A program made the translations under genes and the position numbers. 64,000 nt of DNA from Paenibacillus ihbetae (GTDB lineage: Bacteria; Bacillota; Bacilli; Paenibacillales; Paenibacillaceae). Positions within the stretch are counted from its first letter, which is position 1, and each line of letters opens with the position of its first letter. This document shows positions 58,876 to 64,000 of this stretch, piece by piece. The notes under the pieces were generated by a model. The model made no database searches, was not told where the DNA came from, and worked only from the letters and a program-made list of their open reading frames with translations. The DNA is taken from the NCBI RefSeq assembly GCF_002741055.1, contig NZ_CP016809.1, positions 2,006,501 to 2,070,500 of the forward strand. The letters are read 5' to 3'.

Positions 58876-59751
58876 TTACGCCCCAAATCTCTGTCGATAC
58901 CCGCATTTTCGGCACAGCTCCTCGACGGCTTCCCGGCGCGAAAATCCATCCACGAGGTTATTGGCCCGCTCTCCGTCAACGATATCCGAGAACGACGTTC
59001 GGTGGATATTACCCAAATTAATGACGCCTTCCCCGTCCAGACAGCACGGCACGACCGTCCCGTCAACGAGAATGGCGGCCTGGGTGCGAAGCGCATGACA
59101 GAAGCCTTTGCCGTCATCCTCAGGTGCCGACAGGCTTGGCCATTGGAATTCGTAGTCCTGGTTCAGGTAGACGTTCTCGGCCACCTTCACTCCACCGCCG
59201 GGCTCCACCTTTTCCTCGATGCGGTAGTCGAGATTAAATTCCTTCTCCAGAATTTCAAGCGTCTGGCGGTTTCGCTGCTTCTCCAGATTCGTTTGGTTGT
59301 CCTGCGTCAAATTCCACAAACGGAAGGAGAAGATCACATTATGCTCCTTAGCATCCCGTACGAAAGAGAGAATGTCCCGCAAATATCCCTCACGGTCCGT
59401 GGAGCCGACATGGCCGTCAAAGCTGTGGAGCGAGAAGTTCATCTGCCTTAAGGCCGGCTTGCCCAGCAGCTTGTGCCGGTTCTTCGCGATCAGCGTACCG
59501 TTGGTCGTGATGTTGACCTTGAACCCTTTTTCATGGCTAACATCCAGCAGCTGATCGATCTTCGGATGAAGCAGGGGCTCCCCCTTCACATGCAGATAAA
59601 TGTAACTCGTATGCGGCTTGATCTCGTCCAATCTTCTCGCAAAGTCCTCCACTTTAATAAAGTTGGCCTTTCGCTCCGTAGGCGGGCAGAACGTGCAGGC
59701 CAGATTGCAAATACTCGTAATTTCTATGTAAACCTTCTTAAATTTCTTCAA
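58876..59751 (-). CDS. Radical SAM/SPASM-type protein
   Basis: About 291 residues. The radical SAM motif CNLACTFC (Cys15, Cys19, Cys22 from TTG 59751) is close to the N-terminus. HVKGEPLLHPKI replaces the usual GGEP region, followed by NITTNGTL and SLHSFDGH. The C-terminus has paired cysteines (TVVPCCLDGEG and ELCRKCGYRQ) that would hold an auxiliary cluster. TTG 59751 is favoured by AGGGGAT 6 nt upstream; ATG 59817 lacks a site. No precursor peptide or partner gene is adjacent, so the substrate is unknown. Confidence 0.82.
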   Translation of the reverse strand: MKKFKKVYIEITSICNLACTFCPPTERKANFIKVEDFARRLDEIKPHTSYIYLHVKGEPLLHPKIDQLLDVSHEKGFKVNITTNGTLIAKNRHKLLGKPALRQMNFSLHSFDGHVGSTDREGYLRDILSFVRDAKEHNVIFSFRLWNLTQDNQTNLEKQRNRQTLEILEKEFNLDYRIEEKVEPGGGVKVAENVYLNQDYEFQWPSLSAPEDDGKGFCHALRTQAAILVDGTVVPCCLDGEGVINLGNIHRTSFSDIVDGERANNLVDGFSRREAVEELCRKCGYRQRFGA

Positions 59752-59843
59752 GATCTTATCCCCTATCCAGATGTCTATGATCGCATGATCACGATCTGCT
59801 AGTTTGCTAGCTATCAATCATCCACATCGTACCATAGGCTGGC

Positions 59844-59878
59844 ATTTACAGCTACACCTACAGCTGCAGCTGTAAATA
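59844..59878. other. Nested inverted repeats with a 16-bp palindrome
   Basis: TACAGCTGCAGCTGTA (59859-59874) is a perfect palindrome, and ATTTACAGCT/AGCTGTAAAT arms enclose the wider region. It lies just upstream of the radical SAM gene and could bind a regulator. Confidence 0.45.
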
Positions 59879-59908
59879 TTAATCTGGTGCCATTCTGTAT
59901 AAAGCGAA

Positions 59909-59936
59909 AGAAGAGGGAGCCCCCTCTTCTCTCATT
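59909..59936. terminator. Terminator after the BlaR1-like gene
   Basis: AGAAGAGGG and CCCTCTTCT pair closely, with CATTTTTG on the plus side and a weaker T-rich tract on the minus side. It lies about 90 bp past the BlaR1-like stop and probably works on the minus strand transcript. Confidence 0.55.
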
Positions 59937-60022
59937 TTTGCTTTAATTTAACGTTCATCGTTTATGTTTGAATTCATACTTATCACCATCATACTCAGCA
60001 AGCTCTTCAAGTGTCATGAATC

Positions 60023-61546
60023 TTAGCGTGACGGAATTTCCCGAGGGACCTCGTTCGGCTGCAGCTTATAGTTCTCCTCGACAGGTCGAGCTTCTGTTGA
60101 AGGAGCTACAACTTGGTTGCCTTCACTTACGACCACCTCCGAAGGAGCTGCTACTTTGGGCTGGATTACAACCTGGTCTCCTTCATTATGAACGCCAGCT
60201 TCCGCAGGGGCAGCTTCTGTTGGAGGTGCTACAACATGGTTCCTTTCAATCTCAACGACCGCTTCCACGGGGGCTGCCTCTGTTGGAGGTGCTACAACAT
60301 CGCTTCCTCTATTCTCGACAATGACCGCCATAGGGGCCGCTTCTTTGGGATGAGTTACGACTTGATTTCCTTTATTCTCAACGACGACTTCTATAGGGGC
60401 AGGGGCAGCTTCTTTGGGATAAGTTACAACTTGGTTCCCTTCATTGCCAACTCCGGCATCAGAAGGCACTAATCTAGGGGCCGCCTCTTTGGGTTTAGCT
60501 TCCGCCTGACTTCCCTCATTTTCAACGACTTTGGGCGAATTGCCAGATGCCCATGCCGCTGCGGATGTGCTAATTGCACCCACCAAAAACAATGCTGTTA
60601 TTGTGAGATACACTGTTTTCTTTTTAGGCTTCTTTACATTAAGCATCATCATCAATCTCCTTTTCAATTGTTTGCCGTCGCCGGATAAGGAGGCACAAAA
60701 TTGCACGGGCAGGTTCCTTGATCCTGCCATGACGCTTAAGATCGTCTCCCCATAGCGTTTTCGCTGGGCATGGGACATCTCTTTTACGACTTCTTCATCA
60801 CAGGAGAGCTCGCTCCAAAGATGAATATCCTTGCGAAGGATGTGCACCAAGGGATTAAACCAGTGCAAGGCGCTTGCTCCGAGCGTGAACGCTTTGATCC
60901 ATAAATCCTTCCGTTTCAGATGGACCACTTCATGACGAATCACCATGTCCAGGTTGACGGTATTCTCTATAGGGAGATAAATGGTTGGTCTCCATAGGCC
61001 GACGAGAACGGGACTCCGAACGATGGAGCTGTATGCAAGCCTGACGCTGCTTTTCACGCCAAGGGCCTTCTTGATGAAAGCGAGCTGTTTGGCTGCTTCG
61101 CTGCTTTCCGGAGCGATCGTACGGGTTGGTTCTAGTTTCATTAAAAATCTGCGATAACAATACATCTGCCATGCAGCAAAAGCTATAGCGCCGAGTGCCC
61201 ATAAAACAATAAGTACAACGGCTGCGGTTGCTGACAGGGTCAGTTCCGGTACAAGCGGCTTCAGATGAATTCCTGAATACGGACCAAGCAGCACGTGCTG
61301 CACAGTTGAAGGCAGCTCGTTCGCGGTGGGAGCGGTTGCTGTTGCATGAAATGTAAACAACGGCGAGATCCACTGAATGCCAAGGGCTACGGGTACAAGA
61401 TAAAAGCCTACCGCCATTTTGCTCATTCCATAGCGCCACTTTGCAGGAAAGACATTGGCGGATACGGTCCGCAGCAATAGTATGCAGGCTACGACGGCAC
61501 TTCCAGCAACGGTAAGGGTAAACAGCATTTGGAGAATTGTATTCAT
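60023..61546 (-). CDS. BlaR1/MecR1-type M56 metalloprotease with repeat-rich tail
   Basis: A 507-residue membrane protein from ATG 61546, after GGGGGC. It has four to five helices and a zinc metalloprotease site HEVVH (205-209) with a downstream WSELSCDEEV Glu. A further helix near 320-335 follows. Unlike BlaR1, no penicillin-binding sensor follows. The outer 150 residues are about seven imperfect 20-24-residue repeats around NQVVT-PKEAAP. It is translated 9 bp after the BlaI-type repressor and presumably cleaves it on a cell-wall or antibiotic signal. Confidence 0.88.
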   Translation of the reverse strand: MNTILQMLFTLTVAGSAVVACILLLRTVSANVFPAKWRYGMSKMAVGFYLVPVALGIQWISPLFTFHATATAPTANELPSTVQHVLLGPYSGIHLKPLVPELTLSATAAVVLIVLWALGAIAFAAWQMYCYRRFLMKLEPTRTIAPESSEAAKQLAFIKKALGVKSSVRLAYSSIVRSPVLVGLWRPTIYLPIENTVNLDMVIRHEVVHLKRKDLWIKAFTLGASALHWFNPLVHILRKDIHLWSELSCDEEVVKEMSHAQRKRYGETILSVMAGSRNLPVQFCASLSGDGKQLKRRLMMMLNVKKPKKKTVYLTITALFLVGAISTSAAAWASGNSPKVVENEGSQAEAKPKEAAPRLVPSDAGVGNEGNQVVTYPKEAAPAPIEVVVENKGNQVVTHPKEAAPMAVIVENRGSDVVAPPTEAAPVEAVVEIERNHVVAPPTEAAPAEAGVHNEGDQVVIQPKVAAPSEVVVSEGNQVVAPSTEARPVEENYKLQPNEVPREIPSR

Positions 61547-61554
61547 CATGCCCC

Positions 61555-61929
61555 CTATTTTTCCGAGAACCATTGCTTCAGCTCTGCGATATCTTCATCT
61601 GAAAGCTTATCCCCGTCATACAAAGCTGAAATTAGATTTTTAACCGAGCCTTGATATAATCCGTCCAGGACGTGCTGCGTTTCCATGAGCTTATAATCTT
61701 CAGGCGAAATGCGAGGCGTATATTTATTCGTCCGTCCATGCCTCGCAGCCGTTAGTGCCCCTTTATCCACCAAGCGCGATAAGAAGGTGGAAATGGTCTG
61801 CGCCTTCCATTCCTTCCCTCTCTCGGCAAACAGCGCGAGCAATTCCGTGGATGTGACAGGCGGAGTACACTCCCAAATCACCTCCATGAGCTCCATCTCA
61901 GTATCCGATAATTTTTGAACCTGGTTCAC
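61555..61929 (-). CDS. BlaI/MecI-family repressor
   Basis: A 124-residue winged-helix repressor. The start is GTG 61929, with AGAGGTG about 6 nt before it. LSDTEMELMEVIWECTPPVT is followed by the recognition region TISTFLSRLVDKGALTAARH. A C-terminal dimerisation region with FSEK follows. BlaI relatives bind ACTACA-N-TGTAGT-type operators, and two such sites lie just upstream. The M56 protease encoded next is its probable antagonist. Confidence 0.93.
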   Translation of the reverse strand: MNQVQKLSDTEMELMEVIWECTPPVTSTELLALFAERGKEWKAQTISTFLSRLVDKGALTAARHGRTNKYTPRISPEDYKLMETQHVLDGLYQGSVKNLISALYDGDKLSDEDIAELKQWFSEK

Positions 61930-61971
61930 GGTGAACACCTCTTTACGTCGTTATGCGTCCATAACGAGTTT

Positions 61972-61994
61972 AATCACTACACTGTGTAGTGATT
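61972..61994. promoter_or_regulatory. BlaI-type operator 1
   Basis: AATCACTACAC-T-GTGTAGTGATT is a perfect 23-bp palindrome carrying the TACA/TGTA core of BlaI/MecI operators. A minus-strand TATAAT overlaps its upstream edge. Confidence 0.85.
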
Positions 61995-62001
61995 ATAACC
62001 T

Positions 62002-62016
62002 ACTACATCATGTAGT
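62002..62016. promoter_or_regulatory. BlaI-type operator 2
   Basis: ACTACAT-C-ATGTAGT is a perfect 15-bp palindrome centred 26 bp from operator 1. A TTGACA follows further upstream on the minus strand (62020-62025 region), so bound repressor would cover the promoter. Confidence 0.8.
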
Positions 62017-62069
62017 GATATGTCAAGCGAAGGGAGTATGTATTCACGGGCTTTATCGAATTTATACGT

Positions 62070-62103
62070 AAAATTAAAGAACCGCGCGGAAGCGCGGTTC
62101 TTC
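62070..62103 (-). terminator. Terminator of the glycine-zipper gene
   Basis: AGAACCGCGC and GCGCGGTTCT form a perfect 10-bp stem with a 4-nt loop, followed by TTAATTTT on the minus strand. Confidence 0.8.
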
Positions 62104-62191
62104 TACAATAAGCTTAAATGATCGAGAGCACCGAATTTCTCCTTCAGGTCCTCTTATTTTACTTGTACAGATATCCTAGGTTTAACGCCTG

Positions 62192-62422
62192 TTACTTGGA
62201 TTCTTTATCGTTGTCTTCTGCGGCCTCGCCTGCTTTGTTCCCCAATGCTGCACCAGCGATACCACCCGCAATGGTGCCGATTGGACCTAGAACGGAGCCT
62301 ACAACAGCACCTGCAACGCCTCCGCCAGCGGTGCCTAAAGCTTCTCCAGCGTTAACATCCATCTTGGTTGTGTCGCGGTCAGAATCAACCTTTGAATTAC
62401 GATCGTTTTTGTTAGCCATCAT
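62192..62422 (-). CDS. Glycine-zipper small protein
   Basis: A 76-residue protein with charged ends and a central glycine zipper (GTAGGGVAGAVVGSVLGPIG, then TIAGGIAGAALGNKAG). Such segments insert into or associate with membranes as tightly packed helices. GGGAG lies 6 nt before the ATG. It is monocistronic with its own terminator. A general stress role is common for relatives, but nothing in the context confirms it. Confidence 0.8.
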   Translation of the reverse strand: MMANKNDRNSKVDSDRDTTKMDVNAGEALGTAGGGVAGAVVGSVLGPIGTIAGGIAGAALGNKAGEAAEDNDKESK

Positions 62423-62593
62423 AGCTCACTCCCTCGAAAATGGTGACAGGAACAGCCTTTCTTGCCAGACCCGTTCCAAAGCCTATCTTGCCCTAACCGT
62501 GGAGAAAGAATTCTTACAATTGTTCCTGCCCGGACTCCTCTCCACTCCAAAATAGGTTGCGTATTTTAGACGATGTTTGCGGATTATGGGATT

Positions 62594-62608
62594 ATGTAAA
62601 CGTTATCA
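62594..62608. promoter_or_regulatory. cre box before the second ABC importer
   Basis: ATGTAAACGTTATCA fits the CcpA consensus at every position. TACAAT (62616-62621) shortly downstream is a likely -10 box, so binding would block the promoter. Confidence 0.7.
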
Positions 62609-62665
62609 TCCCTGCTACAATGAACATGCAATTACGAAATGAACTATGTTCAAGGGGGATCAACC

Positions 62666-63688
62666 ATGAAAAAGCTGTCGATTTTACTATTAACCTGCGT
62701 GCTCATTATAGGAGCGCTAAGCGGTTGCGCCAGCGGCGAGTCTGACTCCGGTTCGTCGAATAAGCTCGTCATCTACAGCCCGAATAGCGAGGAGATCATC
62801 AAAACGATCATTCCGATGTTCGAGAAGGAAACCGGGATTACGGTTGAGCTTGTCACGGCCGGTACGGGCGAAATTATTAAACGCTTACAGTCGGAAAAGC
62901 AAAACCCTTACGCTGATGTGATGTTCGGCGGTTCGATGGCCGGCTTCCGTGAAAATGCCGCGCTGTGGGAGCCTTACGTCTCGCCCGAAGACAAAAATTT
63001 GATCGATGGCCACCGCAATAAAACAGGCTTCGCCACTCCTTATATCTCGGATGGCAGCGTGCTGCTGGTCAACAAAAACCTCATCGGGGACATCAAAATC
63101 GAAGGCTATGCGGATTTGCTGAACCCGCAGCTCAAAGGGAAGATCGCTTCCGCCGACCCGGCAAGCTCCAGCTCCGCTTTCGCCCAGCTAACCAATATGC
63201 TGAAGGCGATGGGCGGCGATTATGAGAGCGAACAAGGCTGGAGCTATGTAGCCCAGCTGATCGAGAACCTCGACGGCAAAATCGCCAGCGGCTCCGGCGC
63301 GGTGCACAAAAGCGTGGCAGACGGTGAATATGTCGTCGGCCTGACCTACGAGGACCCTTCCAGCACCTATGTGAAGAACGGGGCCCCGGTCGAAATCGTG
63401 TATCCGAAAGAAGGCGCGGTGTTCCTCGACGCAGGCTCGGCGATTGTCAAAGACGCTCCGCATATGGACAATGCCAAGAAGTTCATCGACTTCATTCTCT
63501 CTAAAGAAGCACAAGATGCATTCGGCACCCAATTAACGAACCGTCCGCTTCGCCAGGATACGAAGCTCGGCGACCACATGAAGCCTTATGAAGAGATCTA
63601 CATGATTGAGGAAGACACAGACTATGTAAGTGAGCATAAATCCGAAATCGTTGAGCGCTATGTCGATTTGTTCACTAGCGTTAAATAA
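62666..63688 (+). CDS. ABC transporter binding lipoprotein (Fe(III)/phosphonate type)
   Basis: A 340-residue lipoprotein from ATG 62666, with AAGGGGG 7-8 nt upstream. The lipobox is GALSGCASG. The core resembles AfuA/FbpA-type binding proteins: LVIYSPNSEEIIKTIIPMFE, VELVTAGTGEIIKRLQSE, DVMFGGSM and FIDFILSKEAQDAFGTQLTN. Such proteins bind ferric iron, 2-aminoethylphosphonate or phosphorylated sugars. The cre box upstream favours a carbon-containing substrate over plain iron, which is inference. The ATPase gene follows 22 bp later. Confidence 0.85.
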   Translation: MKKLSILLLTCVLIIGALSGCASGESDSGSSNKLVIYSPNSEEIIKTIIPMFEKETGITVELVTAGTGEIIKRLQSEKQNPYADVMFGGSMAGFRENAALWEPYVSPEDKNLIDGHRNKTGFATPYISDGSVLLVNKNLIGDIKIEGYADLLNPQLKGKIASADPASSSSAFAQLTNMLKAMGGDYESEQGWSYVAQLIENLDGKIASGSGAVHKSVADGEYVVGLTYEDPSSTYVKNGAPVEIVYPKEGAVFLDAGSAIVKDAPHMDNAKKFIDFILSKEAQDAFGTQLTNRPLRQDTKLGDHMKPYEEIYMIEEDTDYVSEHKSEIVERYVDLFTSVK

Positions 63689-63710
63689 ATTATAGAATCA
63701 GGTGACAACC

Positions 63711-64000
63711 ATGAGCGTGACCATAACCATTCAAGACTTAGTCAAAAAATACGGCGACACGACCGTCATTCCCGAGCTGTCCCTGGAGATCAAGCAGGGT
63801 GAATTCTTCACCCTGCTCGGGCCTTCGGGATGCGGCAAGACTACGCTGCTGCGCATGATCGCCGGCTTTAACAGCATTGAAGGCGGAACGATTCACTTTA
63901 ACGAGCGTGTCATTAACCAGGTGGAGCCGGGCAAGCGAAATATCGGGATGGTATTTCAAAGCTACGCGATCTTCCCCCACTTGACCGTCAAAGGAAACAT
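63711..64000 (+). CDS. ABC transporter ATPase, N-terminal part
   Basis: The first 96 codons of a nucleotide-binding subunit, cut by the window end. Walker A GPSGCGKTT lies near residues 38-46 and the Q-loop VFQSYAIFPHLTVKGN near 82. This is typical of FbpC/PotA-type ATPases. CAGGTGACAACC precedes the ATG. It belongs with the binding protein; permease genes presumably follow. Confidence 0.93.
   Translation, partial: MSVTITIQDLVKKYGDTTVIPELSLEIKQGEFFTLLGPSGCGKTTLLRMIAGFNSIEGGTIHFNERVINQVEPGKRNIGMVFQSYAIFPHLTVKGN

Overview
The window looks like chromosomal DNA of a Paenibacillus-type Firmicute. This is inferred from strong AGGAGG-type ribosome binding sites, frequent GTG and TTG starts, many CUT1 sugar ABC transporters with YesM/YesN or AraC regulators, CcpA-type cre boxes, a BglG-type mannose PTS regulator and a TPP riboswitch in a tenA-thiM-thiD-thiE operon. 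No rRNA, tRNA, CRISPR array or prophage was seen.

Layout. 1-10013 (minus): a sialoglycan locus with a membrane-bound AraC regulator, a lipoprotein binding protein, two permeases, two sialidase-type proteins and the start of a DapA/NanA-family lyase. 10240-11066: a TetR regulator and a small zinc-ribbon protein. 11248-15445: a ManP-like PTS transporter and its ManR-like activator. 15663-19337: thiamine salvage under a TPP riboswitch. 19405-21286: a truncated gene and an IS3-family element that sits in the loop of a former terminator hairpin. 21345-25475: a divergent ferric-siderophore uptake system with two Fur boxes. 25594-26690: a membrane protein and a SEC-C protein.

27073-36220 (minus): a second sugar locus with LacI regulator, sensor kinase, response regulator, two permeases, a GH113-like glycosidase and a binding protein. 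36806-40460 (minus): a compact operon with a zinc-ribbon membrane protein, an Lgt homologue, a radical SAM enzyme resembling the MJ0619/Tes lipid synthase family and an SGNH esterase; it may modify lipids. 40706-44732: an ArsR/DUF2087 regulator, a zinc-ribbon protein, an MFS exporter, a PepSY protein and a methyltransferase. 45097-51624: an RNA-repair-like module with RtcB ligase, a helical-repeat protein and an RlaP-like nucleotidyltransferase. It diverges from two WYL-domain regulators across a 39-bp minisatellite.

51651-59751 holds assorted genes: a frameshifted lipoprotein, an acetyltransferase, a minimal CHAT-like putative peptidase, uracil-DNA glycosylase, a Nudix hydrolase, a DEAD-box helicase, a decayed epimerase and a radical SAM protein. 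60023-62016 is a BlaI/BlaR1-type pair with a repeat-rich C-terminus on the sensor and twin operators. 62192-64000 carries a glycine-zipper protein and the start of a second metal- or anion-type ABC importer. Intergenic minisatellites of different periods (about 18, 31-35, 14 and 39 bp) are unusually common.

All family calls come from reading motifs by eye. No database search was run.
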